A DNA stretch of 64,000 bases from positions 1-64,000 of the forward strand of contig JBJEHD010000033.1 in NCBI GenBank assembly GCA_051875715.1. Reading direction: 5' to 3'. Within the stretch, counting starts at the first letter, position 1; every line of letters begins with the position of its first letter. The notes beneath the pieces are model-generated. The model did no database searches and was not told the origin of the DNA. It saw only the letters and a program-made list of their open reading frames with translations. Below, piece after piece: positions 8,448-16,812 of the stretch. Position numbers and translations under genes: made by a program. Source of the stretch: DYCT01 sp051875715 (GTDB lineage: Bacteria; Bacteroidota; Bacteroidia; Bacteroidales; Bacteroidaceae).

Positions 8448-8455
8448 CAAAGGTA
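8448..8455 (-). promoter_or_regulatory. -7 promoter element for the LysM/M23 gene
   Basis: Minus-strand TACCTTTG matches TAnnTTTG. It would give a leader of roughly 55 nt before the ATG at 8385. No convincing -33 TTTG is seen. Confidence 0.5.
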
Positions 8456-8558
8456 CGACTTTCTCCCATACCGCACCTCTTTTTTTCCTTCTTTTTTCAG
8501 AAAACGTGAACTTTTCGTTCTGTTTCCGGTTCTCACGCCGTCTTCCCGTCTGCTTCGC

Positions 8559-10658
8559 CTAACTGATGGAGGCCCAATCCACGCTTGATTTCCGCAGGCG
8601 CCGCAACTGCTCCCACAGCACCCGGTATTCCGGCTTCTCCTGCCAGCGGTCGTCGTCGACAACTTCCTGGGCCACCTGGCGGACGTATCCCAGCAGCTGC
8701 CCGTCGCGTGCGATGTCGGCTATTTTCAGGTCGAAGGCCACTCCGCTTTGCTGTGTTCCTTCCAGGTCTCCGGGTCCCCGCATCTTCAGGTCGGCCTCGG
8801 CTATCTCGAACCCGTCGTTCGTATCCACCATGATCTGCATCCGCCTCCTGGTGTCTTCGGCCAGTTTGTAAGAGGTCACCAGGATGCAATAGGACTGGTC
8901 GGCACCCCGTCCCACCCGTCCGCGCAGCTGATGCAATTGCGACAGGCCGAAACGCTCGGCATTCTCTATCACCATGACCGAAGCGTTGGGGACGTTCACT
9001 CCCACCTCAATCACCGTCGTAGCCACCATGATTTGCGTCTCGCCACGTACGAAGCGTCCCATTTCCGCCTCCTTCTCGGCCGCCTTCATGCGTCCGTGCA
9101 CCTTGCTGAGCGCAAGGTCGGGAAAGGCCTCACGCACATGTTCGTACCCTTCCTCCAGATTCTTCAGGTCGATTTTTTCGCTTTCCTGTATCAGCGGATA
9201 GACGATGTAGGCCTGCCTGCCCTTGTCGATTTCCTGCCGGAGGAAGGCGTAGAGGCTCTCGCGCCGGTTGTCAAACTGATGGCGGGTCACCACCGGCTTA
9301 CGTCCAGGAGGTAGTTCGTCGATGACGGACACGTCGAGGTCGCCATACAGCGTCATGGCCAGCGTGCGGGGGATGGGCGTGGCCGTCATCACCAGCACAT
9401 GGGGCGGATTGGTGTTTTTACTCCACAACTTGGCCCGCTGCGCCACGCCGAAGCGGTGCTGCTCGTCAATCACCACGAAGCCCAGCGAGGCAAACGCCAC
9501 CGTGTCCTCGATGACCGCATGGGTGCCTATCAGGATTTGCACGTCGCCGGTAAGCAGGCCCGCAAGCACCTCCTCGCGTTTTTTCCCCTTCACCGAGCCG
9601 GTGAGCAGCGCGACGCGCACGTCCATCCCGTAGAGCAACTGCCGGATGGTGTCGAAATGCTGACCGGCCAGAATTTCCGTCGGGGCCATCAGGCAGGCCT
9701 GATAGCCGTTGTCCAAAGCGATGAGCATGCTCATGAGGGCCACCAGCGTCTTGCCGCTGCCGACGTCGCCCTGCAGCAGGCGGTTCATCTGCCTTCCGCT
9801 TCCCATGTCGGCCCGGATTTCCTTCAGCACGCGTTTCTGCGCCCCGGTCAGTGCGAACGGCAGGTTCTGCTCGTAGAACGTGCGAAACACGTCCCCCACC
9901 CGGGCAAAGCGGAAACCCTGGTAGCGGGCCTGCCGGTCGCGGCTGTAGCGGAGGATGTTCAGTTGCACGTAGAACAGTTCCTCGAACTTCAGCCGCAACT
10001 GTGCCTTGCGGAGCAGTTCGGGGCTTCCCGGGAAATGGATGTTGCGGAGTGCCTCGTCCAGCGGCATCAGGTGGTGCCGTTCCACTATCTGTCGGCTCAG
10101 CGTCTCCTCCATCGGATGCGTCAGCCGGGCAAACAGGTTCGTCATGAGTTTCTCGATGGCGTGGGAGTTCAGCGAAGCACGCTTCATGCGTTCCGTGGTG
10201 TTGTAGAAGGGCTGCAGGCCCATGGCGGACAATGTCAGTTCCGCTGCGGGGTCGACATCGGGGTGGGCGATGTTGACGCGTCCGCCAAACATCGTCGGCT
10301 TGCCAAACACCACGTATTCTTCCTGCGTCTTCAGGCGGGTCGTCACATACTTGATGCCCTGGAACCACACCAGGTCCACCACGCCCGTCCCATCGGAGAA
10401 ATGGGCCACCAACCGGCGGCCGCGTCCCTCGCCCACGGCCTCGAAACTCAGGATGCGCCCCTTCAGCTGGATGTAGGGCATATTACCGTCTATCTCGTGG
10501 ATGTAGTACAAACGGCTGCGGTCCACGTACTTGTAGGGGAAATAGTACAAGAGGTCGTGCAAGGAACGAATGTGCAGTTCCTTGTCGAGCAGGGCGGCCC
10601 GCTGCGGCCCCACGCCCGGCAGGTAGGTGATGTCTTGTGAACGGAGGTCGAACATCAT
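8559..10658 (-). CDS. recG: ATP-dependent DNA helicase RecG
   Basis: A 699-aa protein of normal RecG length. It has an N-terminal wedge/OB domain (LPGVGPQRAALLDKEL; YFPYKYVDRSR), Walker A GDVGSGKT, a DEQH motif (VVIDEQHRFGVAQR), MTATPIPRTLAM, and the C-terminal helicase block with QLRGRVGRGADQSYC and a RecG tail. RecG remodels stalled replication forks and branch-migrates junctions. Its ATG overlaps the ispD stop (ATGA), so translation is coupled to ispD. Confidence 0.97.
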   Translation of the reverse strand: MMFDLRSQDITYLPGVGPQRAALLDKELHIRSLHDLLYYFPYKYVDRSRLYYIHEIDGNMPYIQLKGRILSFEAVGEGRGRRLVAHFSDGTGVVDLVWFQGIKYVTTRLKTQEEYVVFGKPTMFGGRVNIAHPDVDPAAELTLSAMGLQPFYNTTERMKRASLNSHAIEKLMTNLFARLTHPMEETLSRQIVERHHLMPLDEALRNIHFPGSPELLRKAQLRLKFEELFYVQLNILRYSRDRQARYQGFRFARVGDVFRTFYEQNLPFALTGAQKRVLKEIRADMGSGRQMNRLLQGDVGSGKTLVALMSMLIALDNGYQACLMAPTEILAGQHFDTIRQLLYGMDVRVALLTGSVKGKKREEVLAGLLTGDVQILIGTHAVIEDTVAFASLGFVVIDEQHRFGVAQRAKLWSKNTNPPHVLVMTATPIPRTLAMTLYGDLDVSVIDELPPGRKPVVTRHQFDNRRESLYAFLRQEIDKGRQAYIVYPLIQESEKIDLKNLEEGYEHVREAFPDLALSKVHGRMKAAEKEAEMGRFVRGETQIMVATTVIEVGVNVPNASVMVIENAERFGLSQLHQLRGRVGRGADQSYCILVTSYKLAEDTRRRMQIMVDTNDGFEIAEADLKMRGPGDLEGTQQSGVAFDLKIADIARDGQLLGYVRQVAQEVVDDDRWQEKPEYRVLWEQLRRLRKSSVDWASIS

Positions 10659-11302
10659 AGCAATGCCTGGGCTATCTTCAGGTCAAAAGGCGTAGTCAGT
10701 TTGATGTTTTCACGGTTCCCCTCCACTTGGCGCACCGTCGCTCCCATCGCCTCCACCACCGAAGCGTCGTCGGTGAAGGCCGGACTGTAGGGTGCCTGGT
10801 ACGCCTGCTTCAGCAGCGGAACCTGAAATACCTGAGGCGTTTGCACCAGACAGTACTCATCACGGCTGACGGTGCGTCCCAAATGGCGCAATGTCTCCAC
10901 TACGCCGACCACCGGGACCGCCGCACCGCCGTCGGCTGCTTCGGCATAAAGGCGGTCGATTACCTCGGCCGACACGAACGGCCGAACGCCGTCGTGCACG
11001 CCCACCAGGCCTTCGTCGCCTACGAGGGCCAACCCGTTCTTCACCGAGTGGAAACGGGTCTCGCCGCCGTCGGCCACCCGATGGGGCACTGCGAAGCCGT
11101 ATTCCCGGCACAACGCGCGCCAGTAGTCCTGCTGGGCCGCAGGCAGCACCAGCACGATGTCCATCTGCGGGTCGTAGCGGTGGAACACGTCGAGCGTACG
11201 CATCAGCACCGGCCGTCCGCCCACCGGCAGGAACTGCTTCGGCACTTCGCCTCCCATGCGCAGTCCCTTTCCTCCGGCCACTATCAGCACATATTTCTTC
11301 AT
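10655..11302 (-). CDS. ispD: 2-C-methyl-D-erythritol 4-phosphate cytidylyltransferase
   Basis: A 215-aa nucleotidyltransferase. It has VAGGKGLRMG at the N-terminus (CTP loop), then GVHDGVRPF, a QTPQVF motif and TDDASVVEA near the C-terminus, as in IspD. It forms CDP-methylerythritol in the non-mevalonate isoprenoid pathway. I chose the ATG at 11302 (MKKYVLIVAGG); the longer open frame has no sense before it. It is 17 bp downstream of the DJ-1 gene and overlaps recG by 4 bp, forming a DJ-1-ispD-recG operon. Confidence 0.94.
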   Translation of the reverse strand: MKKYVLIVAGGKGLRMGGEVPKQFLPVGGRPVLMRTLDVFHRYDPQMDIVLVLPAAQQDYWRALCREYGFAVPHRVADGGETRFHSVKNGLALVGDEGLVGVHDGVRPFVSAEVIDRLYAEAADGGAAVPVVGVVETLRHLGRTVSRDEYCLVQTPQVFQVPLLKQAYQAPYSPAFTDDASVVEAMGATVRQVEGNRENIKLTTPFDLKIAQALL

Positions 11303-11319
11303 GCTGCGTTCTCCTTCTC

Positions 11320-11871
11320 TTAACGGGCCATCATGCCGGAACGAATTTCTTCCGCTTTCTCCTTGCCGCACCAGTATTCCAGCAGGGCGAACGCAAACGG
11401 CAGCGCCGCACCGGGGCCGTTGCCCGTGATGAAGCGTCCGTCCTGTTCCACCTGCGCCGCCGTATAGACGGCGCCTTGCAGATACGACTCGAATCCCGGA
11501 TAGCAGGTGGCACGGCGTCCCTTCAGCAAACCCAGACCTCCCAACACGTAGGGGGCTGCGCAGATGGCCGCCATCGGGAGTTCAGCCTCGTCCGCCTTCA
11601 GCAGCAAGGCACGCAGGCCTTCGTGTTCGTTCAGGACTTGTGCACCCGGCGACATGCCTCCGGGCAACACCAGCATCGCCGCATCGGCGTACGTCAGTTC
11701 TTCAAACCGGGCATCGCACCCCACCGTCACTCCGTGGGCACTTCGCACCGTCGTCGTTCCGTTCACCGACACCATTTTCACTTCCAGTCCGCCCCGGCGG
11801 AGCACATCGACCGTGGCAAGGGCTTCGATGTCCTCGAACCCGTCGGCCATAAATACGTAAATCGTTCCCAT
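11320..11871 (-). CDS. DJ-1/PfpI-family protein (YajL-like)
   Basis: A 183-aa single-domain protein. It has the N-terminal ADGFEDIEA with the conserved glutamate, a central nucleophile elbow AAICAAPYVLG with the reactive cysteine, and FITGNGPGAALPFA near the C-terminus. The family includes YajL and DJ-1, proposed to act as chaperone, deglycase or oxidative-stress proteins; the activity is debated. I chose the ATG at 11871 because the promoter at 11971-12002 and the family start both fit it. First gene of the ispD-recG operon. Confidence 0.9.
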   Translation of the reverse strand: MGTIYVFMADGFEDIEALATVDVLRRGGLEVKMVSVNGTTTVRSAHGVTVGCDARFEELTYADAAMLVLPGGMSPGAQVLNEHEGLRALLLKADEAELPMAAICAAPYVLGGLGLLKGRRATCYPGFESYLQGAVYTAAQVEQDGRFITGNGPGAALPFAFALLEYWCGKEKAEEIRSGMMAR

Positions 11872-11970
11872 AGTCTTTTCCTTATATATATAATATGTAT
11901 ATGCACCGGCATCCCTCCGTGCTGCGCCCGCCCGCTTTCGAAGCGGAAGGGCCCGGATCTGCCGCGCCTC

Positions 11971-12002
11971 CAAAAATACGGATTCCGATTGGAATGTGCA
12001 AA
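11971..12002 (-). promoter_or_regulatory. Promoter for the DJ-1-ispD-recG operon
   Basis: Minus-strand TATTTTTG (11971-11978) with TTTG (11999-12002) exactly 20 bp upstream is a full match to the Bacteroidota promoter pattern. The leader would be about 95 nt and includes an AT-rich stretch near 11882-11900. Confidence 0.7.
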
Positions 12003-12114
12003 TCCCCCAAACACCGATTCGCGGCAAGGGTTCCTCCAGCCCGACGCCGGAACACATCGGCCATCTGTGTCGTATGCGGCAGGACCGGGCCGCGCCACAT
12101 AAGGCAAAAAAGCG

Positions 12115-12122
12115 TATCTTTG
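12115..12122 (+). promoter_or_regulatory. -7 promoter element for the SusD-like fusion gene
   Basis: TATCTTTG matches TAnnTTTG and lies 29 bp before the ATG at 12152. The -33 region is not recognisable. Together with the minus-strand promoter at 11971-12002 it makes this 280-bp gap a divergent promoter region. Confidence 0.55.
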
Positions 12123-12151
12123 TCCGCACATAACCCTCAAACAACGTAACG

Positions 12152-14377
12152 ATGAAAACCTATGCAAAGACGGCCCTGGCCGCCATGGCGGCAGGCATCA
12201 TCCTGGCCTGCTCCGACACCACCGAACCGGACACGCCCCAACCGACGACATACGATGTGAGCGGCAAGGTGGAGAAAGGCCCCTTCGTAAGCGGCTCCAC
12301 CATCACCATCCAGCCCCTGGACGGCCGGCTGCAGACACTGGGCAGCCTGTACAGCACCACCATCGACGACAATGCGGGAGCGTTCTCCTTCGGCAACAAG
12401 ACCTTTGGCACTCCCTATGCCGAACTGATGGCCACGGGCTATTTCTTCAACGAGGTGGAAGGCGACCTGTCCGGCGGCACGCTGGTGCTCCGCGCACTGG
12501 TGGACCTGGCCGACCGCAGCACCGTGAACGTGAACATCCTTACGCACCTGAAATACGCCCGCATCCGTCATCTGGTGGACGGCGGAACGCCGTTTGCCAA
12601 GGCCAACACCCAGGCCCAGCAGGAACTGCTCGCGGCCTTCGGGTTGCAACGGTATGCCGCCCACGACGCGGCCGGCTTCTCCATCGCCAGCGGGACCGAC
12701 GAAGCCGCTGCCCTGATTGCCGTCTCGTCGTTACTGCTGGAGGGACGCTCCGAAGGCGCACTGACCGAATATCTGGCCTCGCTGAGCGCCGAGTTCGCCG
12801 CCGGAGGTGTCTTCTCCGACAAGACCAAGGCGCAGTTCCGCCACGACCGGCAGGCCCTGCTGCCCCGCCTGGCCGACATCGGCGACCACATCGTCCGCCG
12901 CTATGCCGACCTCGGAAGCGAAGTAACGGTGAAGGACCTCTTCGGCTTCTTCGACTGGGACGACGACGGAACGGCCGGCAACGAGACGCTGCAGGAAGGG
13001 CAGCGCGTCGTGCTCGAGCAGGAGTCCCTCCGCGTGCCGAAAGAAGGAGGCACGTTCGCCCTGACGGTCGAAACGCCCATCCCGCTTTACACCGCCCCGC
13101 CCGCCGAAACCGACCAACCCACGTCCAGCATCACACCCGAGCAGACCTTCAGCAGTCTCTACGCAGGAGACCTCGACGAGAAGTCGGCCTCCGTAGACGT
13201 CCGCCTGTCAGGCAACCGGCTCACCATCAGCGTAGGCCCGGCCGCACGGCGCGACGAGGAAAGCACCGACATCAGCCTCTACGACTACCGGGGCCAGGTG
13301 GTGGCCCGCGTCGTCCTCCACATCGAGGGGAACCCCGACCTGCCCCTCCCGGCCGTCGGTTTAGGCACAGACGCCCAGGCCTTCGTCGCCGGCATCGCCT
13401 CCCAACTGGGCAAGGGCTATGCCCAATTCAACCTCGCCGAACAATTCTACGCCTACAACGCCCTCATCCACCAACTGCCGCTCGACACACACGACGGCAA
13501 CGTAGCCAACGCATGGAGCAGCTTCTTCCAGGCCAACAACCGGTTGCTCCTCCTCCGCCGGCAGGACGAGCAGCAGCGCAACCTCTTCGCCGCACCCACC
13601 GACGTGCTCTATGCCATCTACTACCACACCCTCACGGCCGCATGGGGCGACGTCCCCTATAGTTACGGCCGCCCCTGGGAAGGGCAAACCAGCATCCCAC
13701 GCACCGACCAGGCCGCCATCCGCGACGACCTGAAGCAGCGGCTGTCGGCCGCCATCGACCAGTTGGAAGAGAAGCGAAACAACTGTACCGGCACCGTCGA
13801 CGACCTCTTCTTCGTGTCGAAAGACGTAGCCCGCATCGTCCTGGCCAACCTCTACCTCTACGAAGGACAATGGGAGCAGGCCTATCCGCTGCTGACCCAG
13901 GTGCGCACCAACGGCTACTACCCCCTGGACGGCACAAGCGAATACCTGGAGGCAGAAGCCACCACACGGGCCACACAACCCACCGGCGTCATCTTCGGCC
14001 TCTACACGGACGTGCGCCAGACCCGGGCCCAGGTCGTCATCCGCACGCCCGCGTTCATGCCGCTGCAGTCCATCACCGACGTTTACCTTTCGGAAGCGGA
14101 ATGCGCCTACCGCACCAACCACCCCGACGAAGCCACCCGTCTGCTGGCCGACGTGGCTGCCGCCAAAGGCATCAGCCTGCCCGAGGGCGACCTCCTGCAA
14201 GGCATTCTGGAGGCCCGCAAGCAACTGCTCCTGTACAATGGTGGCTACCTGGCCTTCCTCAAGCGAAACGGACTGGCCGAGAGCGAGTGCGACTTGGAAC
14301 CTTACCAGTTGCTCCTGCCCATCCCCTCAAGCGAGTGCGCCCTCAACCCGGCCATGACACAGAATCCGGGCTACTGA
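12152..14377 (+). CDS. Lipoprotein with SusD/RagB-like C-terminal domain (orphan, no SusC partner)
   Basis: A 741-aa lipoprotein with the lipid Cys at residue 20 (IILACSD, acidic residues after it as in surface-exported lipoproteins). About 35-280 is an uncharacterised region starting VSGKVEKGPFVSGSTITI. About 285-395 is BACON-like (LRVPKEGGTFALTV). About 405-741 resembles SusD/RagB: TAAWGDVPYSY, DVARIVLANLYLYEGQWEQA and the very characteristic end LPIPSSE-x5-NPAMTQNPGY. SusD proteins cap the SusC TonB-dependent transporter and bind glycans or peptides. No susC gene is adjacent, and fusing these modules ahead of SusD is not the usual layout. Ligand unknown. Confidence 0.8.
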   Translation: MKTYAKTALAAMAAGIILACSDTTEPDTPQPTTYDVSGKVEKGPFVSGSTITIQPLDGRLQTLGSLYSTTIDDNAGAFSFGNKTFGTPYAELMATGYFFNEVEGDLSGGTLVLRALVDLADRSTVNVNILTHLKYARIRHLVDGGTPFAKANTQAQQELLAAFGLQRYAAHDAAGFSIASGTDEAAALIAVSSLLLEGRSEGALTEYLASLSAEFAAGGVFSDKTKAQFRHDRQALLPRLADIGDHIVRRYADLGSEVTVKDLFGFFDWDDDGTAGNETLQEGQRVVLEQESLRVPKEGGTFALTVETPIPLYTAPPAETDQPTSSITPEQTFSSLYAGDLDEKSASVDVRLSGNRLTISVGPAARRDEESTDISLYDYRGQVVARVVLHIEGNPDLPLPAVGLGTDAQAFVAGIASQLGKGYAQFNLAEQFYAYNALIHQLPLDTHDGNVANAWSSFFQANNRLLLLRRQDEQQRNLFAAPTDVLYAIYYHTLTAAWGDVPYSYGRPWEGQTSIPRTDQAAIRDDLKQRLSAAIDQLEEKRNNCTGTVDDLFFVSKDVARIVLANLYLYEGQWEQAYPLLTQVRTNGYYPLDGTSEYLEAEATTRATQPTGVIFGLYTDVRQTRAQVVIRTPAFMPLQSITDVYLSEAECAYRTNHPDEATRLLADVAAAKGISLPEGDLLQGILEARKQLLLYNGGYLAFLKRNGLAESECDLEPYQLLLPIPSSECALNPAMTQNPGY

Positions 14378-14662
14378 GACACGGCCCGTCCAAGGCGGCA
14401 AGCGCGCACACACATCGCTGCGCGACCATGCAAATTCTATATTTCAAAGTTTGAAACGTACATTTCAAACCATGAAACGTACGTTTCAAACTTTGAAACA
14501 TACGTTTCACGATTTGAAACATAGATTCCGTGTACACCTGCAGCCATCCGACTGCCCTCCCGAACGATATTCCGTCAAGAGCCTTCGCAAAAAGCACGCA
14601 CAGGCAAGATGTTCCACAGATACAACGCGAAAAAGAATAATTCTCTATAAATCCGCCCCTAT
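14378..14662. other. Intergenic region between the SusD-like gene and the metY promoter
   Basis: The 363-bp gap before metY (14378-14740) contains the four-unit palindromic array at 14441-14524, described separately, and the metY promoter at 14663-14694. I see nothing else that I can support: no ORF with coding character and no clear terminator for the upstream gene other than the hairpins the array itself could form. Confidence 0.6.
14441..14524. repeat. Array 1: four 21-bp palindromic tandem units
   Basis: Four head-to-tail 21-bp units start at 14441, 14462, 14483 and 14504. The half-site TTTCAA/TTGAAA alternates in orientation about every 10.5 bp, so each unit is itself an inverted repeat, and each junction forms another: GAAACGTACGTTTC at the unit 2/3 junction is a perfect 14-bp palindrome. 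There are no spacers, so this is not CRISPR. It lies between the orphan SusD-like gene and metY. Confidence 0.9.
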
Positions 14663-14694
14663 CTTGTATGAAACAAACAGCAAAACTACCTTTG
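14663..14694 (+). promoter_or_regulatory. Promoter of metY
   Basis: TACCTTTG at 14687-14694 with CTTG at 14663-14666, 20 bp upstream, fits the Bacteroidota pattern. The predicted leader before the ATG at 14741 is about 40 nt; no riboswitch-like fold is evident in it. Confidence 0.65.
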
Positions 14695-14740
14695 CACCAT
14701 CAGAAAACAAGCATCGAAAACAACTAAAAATAGACAGATT

Positions 14741-16033
14741 ATGGGAAAGAACAATTGGCATTTTGAGACCTTGCAACTCCACGTAGGACAAGAACAGCCC
14801 GACCCGGCCACCGACGCGCGTGCGGTGCCCATCTATCAGACCACCTCGTACGTGTTCCGCAACTCGGAGCATGCGGCCGACCGCTTCGCCCTGCGCGACC
14901 CCGGAAACATCTACGGCCGACTGACCAACCCGACCCAAGGCGTGCTGGAAGCCCGCATCGCCGCCCTCGAAGGCGGAACGGCCGCCCTGGCCGTGGCCTC
15001 CGGAGCAGCGGCAGTCACCTATGCCCTGCAGAACATCCTGACCGTAGGCGACCACATCGTGGCAGCCGACAACCTCTACGGAGGCTCGTTCAACCTCATC
15101 ACACACACCCTGGAAGGCCAGGGCATCAGCCACACCATTGTGAACGTGAACGATCTCGCAGCCTTGGAAGCCGCCATCCGTCCGAACACGAAAGTGGTTT
15201 ATGCCGAGACGTTCGGCAATCCGAACTCGGACGTGACCAATCTGGACGCCGTGGCCGAAGTGGCCCACCGGCACGGCATCCCCTTCATCGTGGACAACAC
15301 CTTCGGCACGCCCTACCTCATCCGCCCGATTGAGCATGGCGCCGACGTCGTCGTACACTCGGCCACAAAATTCATCGGCGGACACGGCAGCAGCCTGGGC
15401 GGCGTCATCGTCGACGGCGGACGCTTCGACTGGAAAGCCAACGCCGACCGCTTCCCCTCACTCGGGAAACCGGACCCGAACTACCACGGAGCCGTCTTTG
15501 CCGACGTAGCCGGACCGGCCGCATTCGTCACCCGCATCCGGACGGTCATCCTGCGCGACACGGGCGCGGCCATCTCGCCCTTCAACGCCTTCATCCTGCT
15601 GCAAGGCCTCGAGACGCTGTCGCTCCGGGTAGAACGCCACGTGGCCAACGCCCTGAAGGTGGTGGAATACCTCAGCAAGCACCCGAAGGTAGTCAAGGTG
15701 AACCACCCCTCACTGCCCGACCATCCGGACCATGCCTTGTATCAGCACTACTACCCGAACGGAGGAGGCAGCATCTTCACCTTCGAAATCAAGGGAGGCA
15801 AGGAGGACGCCTGGCGCTTCATCGACTCGCTGGAAGTGTTCTCGCTCCTGGCCAATGTGGCCGACGTGAAAAGCCTCGTCATCCATCCTTACACGACGAC
15901 ACACTCGCAGATGACCGACGAAGAACTGGCCCAGCAGCACATCACGCCCGCCAGCATCCGCCTGTCAATCGGCACGGAACACATCGACGACATCCTGGCC
16001 GACCTGGAGCAGGCGTTCGAAAAAGTGGGATGA
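14741..16033 (+). CDS. metY: O-acetylhomoserine aminocarboxypropyltransferase/cysteine synthase
   Basis: A 430-aa Cys/Met-metabolism PLP enzyme. It has IYQTTSYVF near the start, then SGAAAVTYAL, ETFGNPNSDV, VDNTFGTPYL and HSATKFIGGHG, whose lysine binds PLP. The inserted block RFPSLGKPDPNYHG and the length (about 430 versus about 390 for MetB) are typical of MetY, which makes homocysteine from O-acetylhomoserine and sulfide. It has its own promoter and is a single-gene unit convergent with radC. Confidence 0.94.
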   Translation: MGKNNWHFETLQLHVGQEQPDPATDARAVPIYQTTSYVFRNSEHAADRFALRDPGNIYGRLTNPTQGVLEARIAALEGGTAALAVASGAAAVTYALQNILTVGDHIVAADNLYGGSFNLITHTLEGQGISHTIVNVNDLAALEAAIRPNTKVVYAETFGNPNSDVTNLDAVAEVAHRHGIPFIVDNTFGTPYLIRPIEHGADVVVHSATKFIGGHGSSLGGVIVDGGRFDWKANADRFPSLGKPDPNYHGAVFADVAGPAAFVTRIRTVILRDTGAAISPFNAFILLQGLETLSLRVERHVANALKVVEYLSKHPKVVKVNHPSLPDHPDHALYQHYYPNGGGSIFTFEIKGGKEDAWRFIDSLEVFSLLANVADVKSLVIHPYTTTHSQMTDEELAQQHITPASIRLSIGTEHIDDILADLEQAFEKVG

Positions 16034-16094
16034 CAAGAAACCCGCTCCCACCCACGACGGGAGGAAGAACGAAAGATTGTATGTAGAGAGAAGC

Positions 16095-16136
16095 ATGCCG
16101 ACGAAGAAGGCTAATCCAGCCTGCCTTCGTCGGCAT
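16095..16136. terminator. Long inverted repeat between metY and radC, possible two-way terminator
   Basis: ATGCCGACGAAG (16095-16106) and CTTCGTCGGCAT (16125-16136) are a perfect 12-bp inverted repeat; inside, AAGGCT and AGCCT can extend the stem. It lies between the convergent 3' ends of metY and radC and includes the last codons of radC. No strong T-tract follows on either side, so termination is inferred from position and stem strength. Confidence 0.5.
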
Positions 16137-16809
16137 AGCTGTAATAGCACCCGTCGCATACGATGAGGTGGTCGCACAAGCGGATGTCCATCAGACGGGC
16201 GGCCTTCGCCAGTTTGTCCGTAATCCGGTCGTCGGAAGCGCTGGGCTTCGGGTTGCCCGAAGGATGGTTGTGGCACACGATGAGGCCGGTGGCCCGGCGC
16301 AACAACGCCTCGCGCAAGATGGTGCGCACGTCGGCCGACGTCTCGGTGATGCCGCCCAGGCTGATGCGAATGCACTCGACGACGCGGTTCGACTGGTTCA
16401 GGCACATCAGCCAGAACTCCTCCAGCGGCGCATCGCCCAGCAGGGGATGGAAATACTCGTAGGCATCGCGCGAGGTGAGCACCTGCTGCCGCTTCTGCGC
16501 CTCGGCCAGTCCGCGCCTCCGCCCCAGTTCCAACGCCGCCACCACGCACACGGCCTTGGCCGTCCCGATGCCCTTGAAGGCACAGAGGTCGCGCACCGAG
16601 CGCTTGCCCAAGGCGTTCAAATCGTTGCCGCACGAAGCCAGCACACGCTGCATCAGTTCGACGGCCGTTTCCTGGGCCGACCCCGACCCAATCAAGATGG
16701 CCAGCAGTTCGGCATCGCTCAAAGCCGACAACCCCTTGGCCAGCATCTTCTCGCGCGGACGGTCGGCCTCGGCCAGGTCCTTGAGGGCGAGTCGCATCTT
16801 CTGTTCCAT
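16111..16809 (-). CDS. radC: RadC-family JAB/MPN-domain protein
   Basis: A 232-aa protein with an N-terminal helix-hairpin-helix region (LSDAELLAILIGSG; AFKGIGTAKAV) and the C-terminal JAB1/MPN domain with the metal motif E-x(n)-HNHPSGNPKPSASD. The name is historical: a repair role is doubtful, and a metal-dependent protease or nuclease activity has been suggested. It starts three bases after the GT2 gene stop, so the two are probably co-transcribed. Length is normal. Confidence 0.92.
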   Translation of the reverse strand: MEQKMRLALKDLAEADRPREKMLAKGLSALSDAELLAILIGSGSAQETAVELMQRVLASCGNDLNALGKRSVRDLCAFKGIGTAKAVCVVAALELGRRRGLAEAQKRQQVLTSRDAYEYFHPLLGDAPLEEFWLMCLNQSNRVVECIRISLGGITETSADVRTILREALLRRATGLIVCHNHPSGNPKPSASDDRITDKLAKAARLMDIRLCDHLIVCDGCYYSYADEGRLD

Positions 16810-16812
16810 GGC

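Noticed and set aside
14441..14524. CRISPR array reading of the repeats
   Set aside because: Units are contiguous 21-mers with no spacers, only four copies, and no cas genes in the window. The same applies to the arrays at 31235 and 32421.
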